A stretch of DNA of 37,686 bases from Candidatus Falkowbacteria bacterium RIFOXYD12_FULL_34_57 (GCA_001780285.1 MFGN01000017.1:1-37686); one strand, 5' to 3'. Positions 7,274 to 17,333 are shown, counted from the first letter of the stretch. The notes: generated by a model not told the origin, from the letters alone. A program made the numbers and translations.

Positions 7274-7303
7274 AAAAAGGTTGTGTATAAACACAACCTT
7301 TTT
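7274..7303 (+). terminator. Intrinsic terminator after lon
   Basis: The perfect 13-bp stem AAAAAGGTTGTGT/ACACAACCTTTTT with loop ATAA follows the lon stop by a few bases. It is symmetrical enough to work on both strands. Confidence 0.9.
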
Positions 7304-7365
7304 AATATTCTAATTCATGCTTTTTATTTATCATTCCTGTCAATCTTGCTGATTCTAGACGAACG

Positions 7366-7399
7366 AAACAAGGAATAATAGAGAGATTATTCCTTGTTT
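7366..7399 (-). terminator. Hairpin overlapping the end of the sensor-like gene
   Basis: The perfect 14-bp stem AAACAAGGAATAAT/ATTATTCCTTGTTT has loop AGAGAG. It includes the last codons and stop (7387-7389) of the minus-strand gene. The T tail is short, so termination may be partial, but the stem could protect the mRNA 3' end. Confidence 0.6.
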
Positions 7400-7932
7400 A
7401 GGGTATCAATTCTATCTTTTATCTTTTTATTCTCTTCTTCCAGTGTCCCCTCCTTCATTTGTTTCTCCATGCCAAGACGCATAGTATAAAAATCATCCAG
7501 TGTTTTCTCCAACTCATTAGTCTGATCTTTATATTTTTTTTCTGATATTATCAGCGCTTTGCTTTTTTGAATCAAGTCCTGATTCCTAATTTTTAAATCT
7601 TCGTTTAATTTTTGCAGATTCACAGATTTTTCTACCAGGCTTGACAGGAGTTGATTATTAATTTTTAAAACTATTACCACAAAGACGGCGCCAAAAAAGA
7701 ATATCACACTAACCAATAACTCATTGGGGGATTGAGAATTAATATCACGAATCAAATACATCAAAAATGTAATATAACCAAATACAAACAAATACACCAA
7801 AATTTTAATAACCAAACATGGTTTTCTGAAAATTTCTCTATCTAGGGTTTTCTTAAAATTCAAACCATTACACAGGAAAGTGGAATAAATCAAAAATATT
7901 ATTCCCAATAATACCAATATAATATTAAACAT
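7387..7932 (-). CDS. Membrane protein with C-terminal coiled coil, sensor-like but without kinase
   Basis: 181 aa. Three hydrophobic segments lie at about 2-20, 42-63 and 72-92. A long charged coiled coil (about 95-180, NLQKLNEDLKIRNQDL onwards) follows and is predicted to be cytoplasmic. This resembles the membrane and linker parts of sensor histidine kinases or diguanylate cyclases, but no PAS, kinase or GGDEF domain follows before the stop. It could be a truncated sensor, an adaptor or a structural protein. I do not recognise a named family. A 45-base intergenic module (7938-7982) lies immediately upstream of its start. It is converging with lon. Confidence 0.65.
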   Translation of the reverse strand: MFNIILVLLGIIFLIYSTFLCNGLNFKKTLDREIFRKPCLVIKILVYLFVFGYITFLMYLIRDINSQSPNELLVSVIFFFGAVFVVIVLKINNQLLSSLVEKSVNLQKLNEDLKIRNQDLIQKSKALIISEKKYKDQTNELEKTLDDFYTMRLGMEKQMKEGTLEEENKKIKDRIDTLNKE

Positions 7933-7937
7933 ACTAA

Positions 7938-7982
7938 GTGATACTAATCCGCAAATTAAATGCTAATTATACGAATTAAGAA
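7938..7982 (-). repeat. Intergenic module copy A (ATTCG/ATTAG units)
   Basis: On the minus strand this reads TAATTCGTATAATTAGCAT, then AATTTGCGGATTAGTATCAC. It matches 31891-31935 at 37 of 45 bases and sits directly before a start codon. Confidence 0.65.
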
Positions 7983-8058
7983 TGATTAAAATATAATAAA
8001 TTATAAATCTTCTATGATAACTTTTGTCTTTATACTTTATAAACTTTTAACTTGTAAA

Positions 8059-9465
<1,407 letters not shown>

Positions 9466-9478
9466 TTTAATTAAAATA

Positions 9479-10054
9479 TTATTGTCCCATTTGTCCCATT
9501 TGTCTTATTTTTTCTATCCAATATTTTTCTTTTTTATCTAATAATTTTTCCGATCTATCTATTTGTGTAACTCGTACTGGTGAAACACCGCAAAATTTTA
9601 AAATACCATCACGAACTGTTTTTACTCCCGATCGGCACATAAATAAGTTATAATACCAATTAAATCCTCCCATAGCAACTATTAACCGCGCTGAACGCCC
9701 TTTTAACAATTTATCCCACAAAGATGAATTTTTACGAAACCGAAAAGCAAATCCGGGAAGCATAATTCTGTCAAAAAACCCCTTTAGCAGCGCCGGGGCG
9801 CTAGCCCACCAAATCGGAAAAACAAAAACCAAATGCTGGGCCCATAAAATATCCGCTTGTACTTTTTTTAAATCCGGTTCAAGTTCCTGAATAGCGCGAT
9901 AACCCCTATGAAGTATGGGGTCAAAATCAAGATCGCGAATCTGAACAGCACGAACTTCGTGTCCGCCATTTTCAGCTCCTTTGATATAAGATTCAAAAAG
10001 CTGGCTGCATAATCCCTGCTTATCAGGATGTCCAAGTATAATCAAAATTTTCAT
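9479..10054 (-). CDS. Flavodoxin-fold NAD(P)H:quinone reductase-like protein
   Basis: 191 aa. The N-terminus KILIILGHPDKQGLCSQL is the FMN/FAD phosphate-binding start of the flavodoxin_2 (NQO/MdaB/KefF) family. The segment FVFPIWWASAPALLKGFFDRIMLPGFAF is the family's second flavin-contact region. Such proteins are cytosolic two-electron reductases of quinones or other acceptors, often protective. It begins 12 bases after the stop of the DUF4015 gene, so the two are co-transcribed. The last residues (QMGQMGQ) come from a short 9-base tandem repeat in the DNA. Confidence 0.85.
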   Translation of the reverse strand: MKILIILGHPDKQGLCSQLFESYIKGAENGGHEVRAVQIRDLDFDPILHRGYRAIQELEPDLKKVQADILWAQHLVFVFPIWWASAPALLKGFFDRIMLPGFAFRFRKNSSLWDKLLKGRSARLIVAMGGFNWYYNLFMCRSGVKTVRDGILKFCGVSPVRVTQIDRSEKLLDKKEKYWIEKIRQMGQMGQ

Positions 10055-10066
10055 AATTTACTTCTA

Positions 10067-11209
10067 TTATTCAAATATATGGTCTTCGTAATAATTTCTG
10101 GCATTCCACAAAAGCCACCCGCTGGTTGAGCTGGCATTTTCAGTCGCCTCGGTCTCCGCATCTATTCTAGCCTTATCATACACCGCGCCGATATTAAACG
10201 CTTGCAACCATGGCCGGATACTGGCTCTTTTATTCTGTACAGAGGAAGAGCTGACATTTAAATCATAATTCATGACTTTTTCCGGATACAGAGCAGGATT
10301 GGCAAGTCCGATATATCCATTGGGGTAATGCGAAGCATAAGTCATCGGACACACAAAATCAAAATAATCTACAGCGTCAACGAGTCTCTGTCCGATACCC
10401 AGATCGTATCCGGTAGTATAATTATATAAAACCAGGCCGAACATGTCTATGGAGATATTAACTTCTTTTGTTAAATTTTCAGATAAAAATTCAAAAAAAT
10501 CTTTCATTATACTTGATTTACTTTTACCTTCCGGTAAATTATAATTTATAACTTTTATATTCCCATCACTGGGGTAACGCATGTAGTCAAAATTAATTTC
10601 ATCAAACCCCAAATCAACTGCCTCGCGGGCAATAGCTAAATTATAATCCCATACCACCCTGTTTTGCGGATCAATCCATGCAAGCCCGCTCTTATCATAC
10701 CAAATATTTCCATTATATGTTTTTATGGCAGTACTTGAACTGGCGCGCGCTAAAGCCGGATCCTGAAACACGGTTTGACGAGCAATCACATAAATTCCGG
10801 CATCATGAAAAATCTTTAAAATTTTATCTATGTCTTTTATTATTGGTTTAACCGTCTTAAGCTTCTTTAACTGCTCTAGTTGACTGTCATAAAGAATATA
10901 GCCGGTATAATCCTTGATATCAATAACCACTGAATTTATCGGACCGTTTTTCATTTTTTCTGCTAGTCTTCCTATCCAGTCTTCACGATTAGCAGAATAA
11001 GCCGTCAAATATATCCCTCGCACATATTTCGGCGGAGTTGTTTTTTTGGTCTCAATAGACCCAATAACACTATCAACTGTTGTGGTGCTGATTTTTCGAC
11101 TCAAGTCCACCTCCTTTGAAAGTACATTAAAATCAAAAAATAAGACCCCCAACATCAAAAATAAAACAAATATTACAAAATAACCAATAAAATTAATCCT
11201 CTTGTTCAT
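10067..11209 (-). CDS. Membrane-anchored putative glycoside hydrolase (DUF4015 family)
   Basis: 380 aa. An N-terminal membrane anchor or signal (about 8-27) is followed by a Ser/Thr-rich linker and a TIM-barrel-like domain. YVRGIYLTAYSA, VVIDIKDYTGYILYDS, then DLGFDEINFDYMRYPSDG and DYFDFVCPMTYASHYPNGY are typical of the DUF4015 putative glycosyl hydrolases. The Asp/Glu residues in DEINFDYMRYP are the likely active-site acids. It probably acts on a cell-surface polysaccharide outside the membrane; the substrate is unknown. A TATAAT box lies at 11230-11235. The downstream reductase follows in the same operon. Confidence 0.85.
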   Translation of the reverse strand: MNKRINFIGYFVIFVLFLMLGVLFFDFNVLSKEVDLSRKISTTTVDSVIGSIETKKTTPPKYVRGIYLTAYSANREDWIGRLAEKMKNGPINSVVIDIKDYTGYILYDSQLEQLKKLKTVKPIIKDIDKILKIFHDAGIYVIARQTVFQDPALARASSSTAIKTYNGNIWYDKSGLAWIDPQNRVVWDYNLAIAREAVDLGFDEINFDYMRYPSDGNIKVINYNLPEGKSKSSIMKDFFEFLSENLTKEVNISIDMFGLVLYNYTTGYDLGIGQRLVDAVDYFDFVCPMTYASHYPNGYIGLANPALYPEKVMNYDLNVSSSSVQNKRASIRPWLQAFNIGAVYDKARIDAETEATENASSTSGWLLWNARNYYEDHIFE

Positions 11210-11253
11210 ATTAATGATTTTATACTAATATTATAACAAAAAATCAAAAATAA

Positions 11254-11287
11254 AACCATCTTTGATATTTATTTAAAAAAGATGGTT
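11254..11287 (-). terminator. Intrinsic terminator after the PspC gene
   Basis: Arms AACCATCTTT and AAAGATGGTT (10 bp) are followed on the minus strand by TTATTTTTG. It ends the padR-pspC operon. Confidence 0.8.
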
Positions 11288-11331
11288 AATTTTTGTATTA
11301 AAATTTTTAACTTTCCTATCCACAAAACATC

Positions 11332-13209
11332 TTATTCCCAATCTATATCTTCTTCTTTTTCTATTTTAGCTGAATTATTGATTTTCTTTGATACATCTTT
11401 GGGGTTTCCTCTATAATAAATTTTACTATAATCTGTAGCGAGGGCTTTTAACTTCTCCAACACTCTAATTTCTGCCCGTGAATGATCCTCGGTTTTAATG
11501 ATTACATTTTTAGTAAAAAAATCAAAAGCGCTTACACGAGCAGAACCGCTGAGCCCTATTTCCATTTCGTCTGTTTTTCCATCTAAAAAAACATGAGAAA
11601 AAATACCTTGTTTTATTTTCACATTTTGAACCTCAAAATCATCAGTGTATAGATTGGCATTACCATCCAATTCACAATTTAGAGCAGTAGAGGTTCCTGT
11701 TAATTCCAATCTACTGTTAATACCGCTCAATTTACAATCTATACTCTGTCCGCCTAAAGTCATACTTGTTTTTCCCGTTTCACCCAAACTAATATATATA
11801 TCATTTGTAAAACCGTCTATTTTACTATCAGTATCACGAAATCCGACATAAGAATTAAGTTCCGGCATAATAATTTCTAATTCAGATTCCCGATTAAAAC
11901 AAAAAATGCATATTTTTCCGACTTCTTTTTCTAGTTTTTCAACTATTTGCAATTGTCCATCTTCAATATTAAAACTAATTCGATCCAAATCATCTTCTTT
12001 GCCCCCGGCTACAACACTAAATTCATCTCCTTGTTTTACTTTAACATTAAAATTACCGCCAATATACAATTTCTGGAAATCCTGATAATCATAAGTTCTG
12101 CTTACTTTTCTGATATTTTTATCTTTTTGTAATTCAGAATTTACTTTTAGGGCAAATTCGCCTCCAGTAACTACCGCTCCAGCAATAGCAACAATCCAAA
12201 GACTAATCAAAATTCCAGATATTGCCGTGCTGAATGAATTTTTTCTGCGTAACATAGTAAAACCCAACATCAAAATAAAAAATATGGGAATTAAAATAAC
12301 AAAATAAACACTAATACCGGTAATAAAATACAGGGGTGAATCAGTTAATTGAGATAACGGAAAATCAGACACTATATAAGGAGAGTCTACATAAAAAATC
12401 AAAATCCCCAAAAAAATACTTAAACCCAAAATCATAAAAAAAGAAGACAAAACAAAAATAACCCCTAAACAAATACTAGTAAATGGCCAGATACCACCTA
12501 TTATTTTTTTTAAAAAAGAAAAAATGTTTTCCAATACCCTAAAGGGGAAATTAAATATTTTATATATTATCCCCTTGCTTTTAGCAAGCCTATTCAATGA
12601 ATGTCTACCCTCCTCCTTTATCATCTGGGATTTTTCTTTTACTACTTGTTCAATTTTCTTTAGATTAATCGGCGTACCGCGCATTTCCAATTTTTGAGAA
12701 CTGGTTTTTGCTAGCGGCATTACGGCCCATAATATAATATAGATTAAAATACCCGCGCCATTCATGAAAAATAATGCCACAAAAAGCAAGCGGATAAATA
12801 TCGGATCTATGCCGAAATATGAAGCAACACCCGAACAAACTCCGGCAATAATCTGATCATCTTCGTCCCGATAAAGTTTCTTCACGAGAATTTGTTCTTC
12901 TTTTTTGCCGTCTTTCGAATTTTTAGTATTTTTTTCCACATTTTCATTTTGTTCAAACTCCTCTACTTGCCCCATGACTCTTATAACCTTTTCCACATCC
13001 CGTAAGTTAATCACTTGTTTTTTATGATTAATTTTTTCAGAAAATTTTTCCGCAATACTGGCTTCTATATCAAAAAGAATTTCCGCGCCTTCTTTTTCTT
13101 TTCCATAATAATTTTTGATAGATATTAAATATTTATCCAATATATCATATGCGTCTTCCTCGATCTGAAAAACAAAATTGTTAATAGTGATATTAATAGA
13201 TTTTTTCAT
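11332..13209 (-). CDS. PspC-domain membrane protein with C-terminal GIN (DUF2807-like) domain
   Basis: 625 aa. Residues 1-90 are a helical N-terminal region (INITINNFVFQIEEDAYDIL) that often precedes PspC in Bacteroidetes-type proteins. The PspC domain follows at about 108-166 (RDEDDQIIAGVCSGVASYFGID, then a transmembrane helix). Hydrophobic helices lie near 233-275, 292-316 and 327-350. The rest (about 370-600) is a repetitive beta-rich region like the head-GIN/DUF2807 domain, predicted to be outside the membrane. PspC proteins sense envelope damage in the phage-shock response. Immediately downstream of a PadR regulator, it is very likely the target of that regulator. Cys429 and Cys432 (CIFC) are unusual for an exported domain. 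Confidence 0.9.
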   Translation of the reverse strand: MKKSINITINNFVFQIEEDAYDILDKYLISIKNYYGKEKEGAEILFDIEASIAEKFSEKINHKKQVINLRDVEKVIRVMGQVEEFEQNENVEKNTKNSKDGKKEEQILVKKLYRDEDDQIIAGVCSGVASYFGIDPIFIRLLFVALFFMNGAGILIYIILWAVMPLAKTSSQKLEMRGTPINLKKIEQVVKEKSQMIKEEGRHSLNRLAKSKGIIYKIFNFPFRVLENIFSFLKKIIGGIWPFTSICLGVIFVLSSFFMILGLSIFLGILIFYVDSPYIVSDFPLSQLTDSPLYFITGISVYFVILIPIFFILMLGFTMLRRKNSFSTAISGILISLWIVAIAGAVVTGGEFALKVNSELQKDKNIRKVSRTYDYQDFQKLYIGGNFNVKVKQGDEFSVVAGGKEDDLDRISFNIEDGQLQIVEKLEKEVGKICIFCFNRESELEIIMPELNSYVGFRDTDSKIDGFTNDIYISLGETGKTSMTLGGQSIDCKLSGINSRLELTGTSTALNCELDGNANLYTDDFEVQNVKIKQGIFSHVFLDGKTDEMEIGLSGSARVSAFDFFTKNVIIKTEDHSRAEIRVLEKLKALATDYSKIYYRGNPKDVSKKINNSAKIEKEEDIDWE

Positions 13210-13232
13210 AAAATTGATGACAAAAAATATAT

Positions 13233-13583
13233 TTATTTAAATTTTTTAATTAATGAATTAATAGATCTATCCAAGCTGTTCCATGATATCATTATATCTT
13301 TTAAGAAAGCTTCTCCGCTTTTGGTAAGTGAATAATACTTTCTTGGCGGACCCTGTTTTGATTCTTCCCAAGAGTACTCCAATATACCCGAATTTTTAAA
13401 ACGAGTCAAAAGTGGATAAATAGTTCCTTCCACAACTATCAAATCAGCCCTCTTTAATTCTTTTAATATCTCGGCTACATAAACTTTTCCACGGGAAATA
13501 ACCAACAAAATACAGAATTCTAAAATTCCCCGCCGCATTTGCGCCTGAGTATTTTCCTTATTTATCTCTTTAATGTTGGACAT
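13233..13583 (-). CDS. PadR-family transcriptional regulator
   Basis: 116 aa from the ATG at 13583; an in-frame TTG at 13619 would add 12 residues that do not look like the family. The PadR winged helix is clear: RRGILEFCILLVISRGKVYVAEIL, VVEGTIYPLLTRFKNSGILE, then GPPRKYYSLTKSG with the wing. A short C-terminal helix serves for dimerisation. PadR proteins are repressors whose effectors vary. It is the first gene of a two-gene operon with the PspC protein, 23 bases apart. Two palindromes overlap its own promoter, so autoregulation is likely. Confidence 0.92.
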   Translation of the reverse strand: MSNIKEINKENTQAQMRRGILEFCILLVISRGKVYVAEILKELKRADLIVVEGTIYPLLTRFKNSGILEYSWEESKQGPPRKYYSLTKSGEAFLKDIMISWNSLDRSINSLIKKFK

Positions 13584-13625
13584 ATTTTTTATTAAAAAAT
13601 ATTTTTTTATCCACAACAAAAATAT

Positions 13626-13664
13626 TACTAAATTTAGTATATCATATAGTACTATGTATTACAA
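13626..13664 (-). promoter_or_regulatory. padR promoter with overlapping palindromic operators
   Basis: On the minus strand, TTGTAA (13659-13664), a 17-base spacer and TATACT (13636-13641) form a good sigma-70-type promoter. The palindrome ATAGTACTAT (13646-13655) fills the spacer and TACTAAATTTAGTA (13626-13639) overlaps the -10 box. Both positions would block RNA polymerase if PadR bound there. Confidence 0.65.
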
Positions 13665-13683
13665 GGTATTGATTTAAAAAAAT

Positions 13684-13706
13684 AAAAACCCCCTAAAAAG
13701 AGGTCG
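13684..13706 (-). terminator. Weak intrinsic terminator after the methyltransferase gene
   Basis: On the minus strand a short stem ACCTC/GGGGT is followed by TTTTATTTTTTT, about 20 bases after the methyltransferase stop. Confidence 0.5.
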
Positions 13707-13726
13707 CGTGGCCCAATACTTAAAGC

Positions 13727-14491
13727 TTATCTTGTTTCAAATAAAACAATTCCTGCGGATATTGCCACATTTAAAGACTCGATTTTTCCGCTCATATCTA
13801 TTTTTATAAAGTCATCCGATATATCCAATATCTTCTCATCTACCCCGCAAGCTTCATTTCCAAACACAATCGCACATTTTTTTTCCAAAGAAATATTTTT
13901 TATATCTCTCCCCTTTTCCAGACTTGTTGCATAAATCTTCATTTCTTTTTTAATTTTTTTTAATATTTTTAAATTTGTATCCCGTACAATATTTATCTTA
14001 AAAATAGCATCTTTGGCGGCATGTATTGTTTTGGGGTTATAAACATCGGCGCATTTTTCATCTACTACTAAATTTTCCACGCCAAACGCCAAACATGTTC
14101 TAATAATTGTTCCCATATTACCCGGATCACTTACTCCGTTCAGATAAACAATTTTTTTACTTAAATCAATTTCTTTTTTACAAACCATAAAAACAGCACA
14201 AATTCCGGATGGAGTCGCAAGAGATGAAAAAGATTTATTTACATTTTTAGAAATTACAAAAATATCTTTAATTTTTTTTACAATAAAATCAACATTTTCA
14301 TTTCTGCTTCTCAAAATATCGTCTGTGGCAAACAAAGATATTGGTTCAAACCCGGATTTAAGAGCGTCATGAATAATTTTAATATTCTCAACCAAAAATT
14401 CACCCGAAGTTTCGCGCATCTTTTTCATTCCCAACTTTTTTAAATATTTGATTTTCTCATTACTAATGCTGGTAATGCTATATGTTTGCAT
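13727..14491 (-). CDS. TrmH/SpoU-family RNA 2'-O-methyltransferase
   Basis: 254 aa. An N-terminal substrate-binding domain (about 1-105, with ISNEKIKYLKKL) precedes a SPOUT knot domain. Motif 1 is NGVSDPGNMGTIIRTCLAFG (118-137, with N125 and R131), motif 2 FGNEACGVDE (210-219) and motif 3 IESLNVAISAGI (237-248), which bind S-adenosylmethionine. The arrangement fits the RlmB/TsnR group that methylates a ribose in 23S rRNA, but the exact nucleotide cannot be told. It starts 21 bases after the stop of the DUF2914 gene, so the two share a transcript. Full length. Confidence 0.9.
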   Translation of the reverse strand: MQTYSITSISNEKIKYLKKLGMKKMRETSGEFLVENIKIIHDALKSGFEPISLFATDDILRSRNENVDFIVKKIKDIFVISKNVNKSFSSLATPSGICAVFMVCKKEIDLSKKIVYLNGVSDPGNMGTIIRTCLAFGVENLVVDEKCADVYNPKTIHAAKDAIFKINIVRDTNLKILKKIKKEMKIYATSLEKGRDIKNISLEKKCAIVFGNEACGVDEKILDISDDFIKIDMSGKIESLNVAISAGIVLFETR

Positions 14492-14512
14492 ATTTTTAAA
14501 ATTATTTATATT

Positions 14513-15595
14513 TTATCTAATCCTCTTTTCCAGTTTTGGCGGGATATTTACTTCAACCACCTCAAATTTTTTCCCGCCCAAAATTTGTCCGCGGTCAGTT
14601 ACTACATCTACCCGCCATTTGCCAGGTTTCATGCCGTACTTAAAAGAATAACCGCGATAACCGCCGTCCCGACCGCCAGTTATCTTAAAGCTCAGAGTAT
14701 CACTTATTACCCAATTCCCCTTTGTTATATCAAAATAAGACCAACGATGAAAAATATTGGCAGATATCTTCGTTGGTGCAAAAATAGCGCTATAGTAATA
14801 TACCGGTTTTCCTTTTTGCCAATGAATCATAGAATCTTCTCGATTAAACAAGCCACGCCAAGTAAAAGGCTCAAGGCTTACTTCGTAACCACTTTGAATT
14901 TTTTTTACTTCATGATAGACATTATCCTCTTTTAATACAAGTGGTATCGGCGGAATAATATTTAAGAAATATAAAAAATTAAATATCACGTATATACTTA
15001 CAATACTAACCACAGCCCTATTATTCTTATTAAATTTAATCTTTTGCACCTTAAAAACTAAAAAAATAATTAAACCCGCAAAAACTAAACTAAAAATTCC
15101 GCTAAGCAAAAAAATGCCAACCCCCATCCTACCTAAAAAAATTGGGAGCGCAAAAACCATATAAGAAAAAAGTGCGATAAAAAAAATACTAATTTGAAAA
15201 TTAAATCTCAAATATCTTTTTTGAAATTTTTCATTGCCAACTAAAATTGTAGCGAGCATCAAGATAAACAGCCAGCTGGTTCCGATTGAAGCGCTCCTAA
15301 AATAAAAAATAAAAAAAGCGCTAAAAAGACCGCCAAAAACAAATTGTAAAATAAAAGGAAAATAAACAGCAAACTTCTTAAAAAATAAATACTGAATCCG
15401 ACCAGCGTGAAAAAAATTTATAAACAAAACACCGACTAAGGCGATACCGAGATAAATAATCATCATTAAATTTTCTGCCCACAAATCAATTCTTCGTAAG
15501 GTTAAATTGTCAAACACAAAGCCGCCCAAAAGAAATAAGGGAGAGGCGTAGTCTTCATATTTTATATAAAAAACCTTTATTTTATTTATCAACAT
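14513..15595 (-). CDS. Membrane protein with C-terminal DUF2914 domain
   Basis: 360 aa. The first half is highly hydrophobic, with about seven membrane helices between residues 20 and 220. The C-terminal ~120 residues form a DUF2914-like beta domain: FHRWSYFDITKGNW, then GGYRGYSFKYGMKPGKWRVDVVTDRGQILGGKKFEV. DUF2914 proteins have no known biochemical role. The soluble domain is probably extracellular, judged by family convention. The methyltransferase gene follows 21 bases later. No clear promoter was found; one may overlap the end of the hemerythrin gene. Confidence 0.75.
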   Translation of the reverse strand: MLINKIKVFYIKYEDYASPLFLLGGFVFDNLTLRRIDLWAENLMMIIYLGIALVGVLFINFFHAGRIQYLFFKKFAVYFPFILQFVFGGLFSAFFIFYFRSASIGTSWLFILMLATILVGNEKFQKRYLRFNFQISIFFIALFSYMVFALPIFLGRMGVGIFLLSGIFSLVFAGLIIFLVFKVQKIKFNKNNRAVVSIVSIYVIFNFLYFLNIIPPIPLVLKEDNVYHEVKKIQSGYEVSLEPFTWRGLFNREDSMIHWQKGKPVYYYSAIFAPTKISANIFHRWSYFDITKGNWVISDTLSFKITGGRDGGYRGYSFKYGMKPGKWRVDVVTDRGQILGGKKFEVVEVNIPPKLEKRIR

Positions 15596-15606
15596 TAATT
15601 TTTTAT

Positions 15607-15637
15607 AAAAAATATCTCTAACTCAAGAGATATTTTT
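15607..15637 (-). terminator. Intrinsic terminator after hemerythrin gene
   Basis: The stem AAAAATATCTCT/AGAGATATTTTT with loop AACTCA begins about 22 bases after the hemerythrin stop. It has A and T runs on either side, so it can work in both directions. Confidence 0.85.
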
Positions 15638-15659
15638 CATCTACGACAAATCAGAAAAT

Positions 15660-16070
15660 TTAGTCAATCTTTTTATCTTTAAAAAAATCAACGTACTCTT
15701 TATCCATTCCCATAATATGACCAATCCACCAATCTTCTAAATAATCAATAATATCAAATGACATCAATCTGCCGTCTTTATTATCTCTTTCTTTAATAAA
15801 TTCATTAATTTTTTTACGGTATTCATCATGAATTTTTTTATGTTCTTCTTTTTTTGGATAATTAAATTTTTCAAAATATTTTTCTTCATCCGCCAAATGA
15901 TAATTTGCATAATCCTTTAATTCCTGCAATGTATTTTGAATTTTATCATGCTCTCTATCTACGGTCATTAAAGCATAAAAATGATTGATAATATCAAACA
16001 TTCTTTTGTGCTGGTCGTCAAATTTTTTTACACCAACACTATATTCACTACTCCACTCTAATAATAACAT
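15660..16070 (-). CDS. Bacteriohemerythrin
   Basis: 136 aa, the standard size. All seven di-iron ligands are present with the usual spacing: H21 (DDQHKRMF), H58 and E62 (YHLADEEKYF), H77 and H81 (EEHKKIHDEY), H118 and D123 (GHIMGMD). It should therefore bind O2 reversibly at a di-iron centre in the cytosol, as an oxygen store, sensor or scavenger. No fused signalling domain is present. A promoter TTGATT-N17-TACAAT lies 31 bases upstream and a terminator follows, so it is a single-gene unit. Confidence 0.95.
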   Translation of the reverse strand: MLLLEWSSEYSVGVKKFDDQHKRMFDIINHFYALMTVDREHDKIQNTLQELKDYANYHLADEEKYFEKFNYPKKEEHKKIHDEYRKKINEFIKERDNKDGRLMSFDIIDYLEDWWIGHIMGMDKEYVDFFKDKKID

Positions 16071-16100
16071 AAATTTAAAATTTAATAATTAATTGCTTTA

Positions 16101-16129
16101 ATTGTAGCCAAAATATGCAATAAAATCAA
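16101..16129 (-). promoter_or_regulatory. Hemerythrin promoter
   Basis: On the minus strand TTGATT (16124-16129) and TACAAT (16101-16106) are 17 bases apart, followed by a leader of about 25 bases. Confidence 0.65.
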
Positions 16130-16160
16130 TAGCATGCTATCTGTTATTTTTATTTCAAAC

Positions 16161-17333
16161 TTATTTTATATTTTTAGCAATTTCTATGTCGTTTATTTTA
16201 TATTTTTTTCTAGCGGTAACCGTTTTCATGATCTTGTTCACACAATATCCAACAAAAGCTAAAATTAAAAAATATATAACTCCGTCTAATTTTATTTCCG
16301 GCATTTTTTGATCTAAAAGTTTAATCAAGCTGGCAGCCACTCCGGCGGATGTAATAATAGTTAAACTGTTTATGGATCCGGAGGTGCTTTCTGCCTGAAT
16401 ATTATTGAATATCTGCTGCGAAGAATCAAGGTAATTTTTCGTCATTGACCAAATTTCTTTTATGTACGACAAAGTATCTCCCAGGGTATCGTATTTAAAT
16501 TTCAAAACATCAATAATTTTTTGTAATTCTGGATCATTTTTCACTATCGCGCCTCTGGTGCCTATATAAGAACCCATTTGATTGATTCTGGCCTCAATCA
16601 AGTTGATAGTTTTTTTATAACTTTCAATTTGAGATTTAAAAATTCCGGCCTCTTTTCCTTGAATTTCTCCACGCTCTTTTATGTCCGCTATTTTTTCCCA
16701 AATAATACGATGCAAATTTAAATATCTGTGTAATTGCCCCTTGAATTCCCGCACAAATATCTGTTCATTAATTATTTTTTCAATAGTTTCACTTTTTTCA
16801 GAAACATTATTTATAATATACAGCTTATCGCCCCGATAAATTTCAAATTCATTCTTTTTTATTTCAAAATATTTACCCTGATTAAATTCTTTTAATAAAA
16901 TATTTATAGCTTCTGTTTCGGCATCTTTTAAAACTATAAAATACGGATAAACCGTTTTTATATTGGCAAGTTCTTTTGGTACTGGCGCGCCCAAACTAAA
17001 AAGATAACTAATGGCCGGAGACAATTTTTTTTCGTAAAAGGTGGTTAGTTTAAAAATATCCTCTTTGGCGTTATTATAGTCAGTATTTAAAACAATTAAA
17101 CCATCTTCAAATATTTTTACTTTTATTCCCCCACTAGCTATAATTTCAATATACTCAAAATCCCCCATTTTCATTTCCATGCTTTCAATATCAAGTCTTT
17201 TTCGTAAATCCTTTAACTTTTTAGCGTTTAAATTAAGTGGAGAAGAGGCATCCTTTAAAAAATCATAAATTTCCGATAAATGAAGCATGGTGCGTTGATA
17301 CCACCCCCCAATAAATATTTTTTCTGATCTCAT
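16161..17333 (-). CDS. Unknown membrane protein with coiled coil and C-terminal membrane hairpin
   Basis: 390 aa. The N-terminal ~180 residues look like a mixed alpha/beta cytosolic domain (SGGIKVKIFEDGLIVLN, then YPYFIVLKDAETEAINILLKE). A long helical region (about 195-320) with coiled-coil pattern follows. Two hydrophobic helices lie at the end (about 322-338 and 346-366), with a basic tail KTVTARKKYKIN. This layout recalls CorA channels and the RMD1/DUF155 proteins, but the CorA GMN motif is absent and I do not recognise the family. An extended -10 box (TGGTATAAT, hexamer 17367-17372) starts transcription roughly 30 bases before the ATG. It precedes the hemerythrin gene on the same strand. 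Confidence 0.6.
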   Translation of the reverse strand: MRSEKIFIGGWYQRTMLHLSEIYDFLKDASSPLNLNAKKLKDLRKRLDIESMEMKMGDFEYIEIIASGGIKVKIFEDGLIVLNTDYNNAKEDIFKLTTFYEKKLSPAISYLFSLGAPVPKELANIKTVYPYFIVLKDAETEAINILLKEFNQGKYFEIKKNEFEIYRGDKLYIINNVSEKSETIEKIINEQIFVREFKGQLHRYLNLHRIIWEKIADIKERGEIQGKEAGIFKSQIESYKKTINLIEARINQMGSYIGTRGAIVKNDPELQKIIDVLKFKYDTLGDTLSYIKEIWSMTKNYLDSSQQIFNNIQAESTSGSINSLTIITSAGVAASLIKLLDQKMPEIKLDGVIYFLILAFVGYCVNKIMKTVTARKKYKINDIEIAKNIK

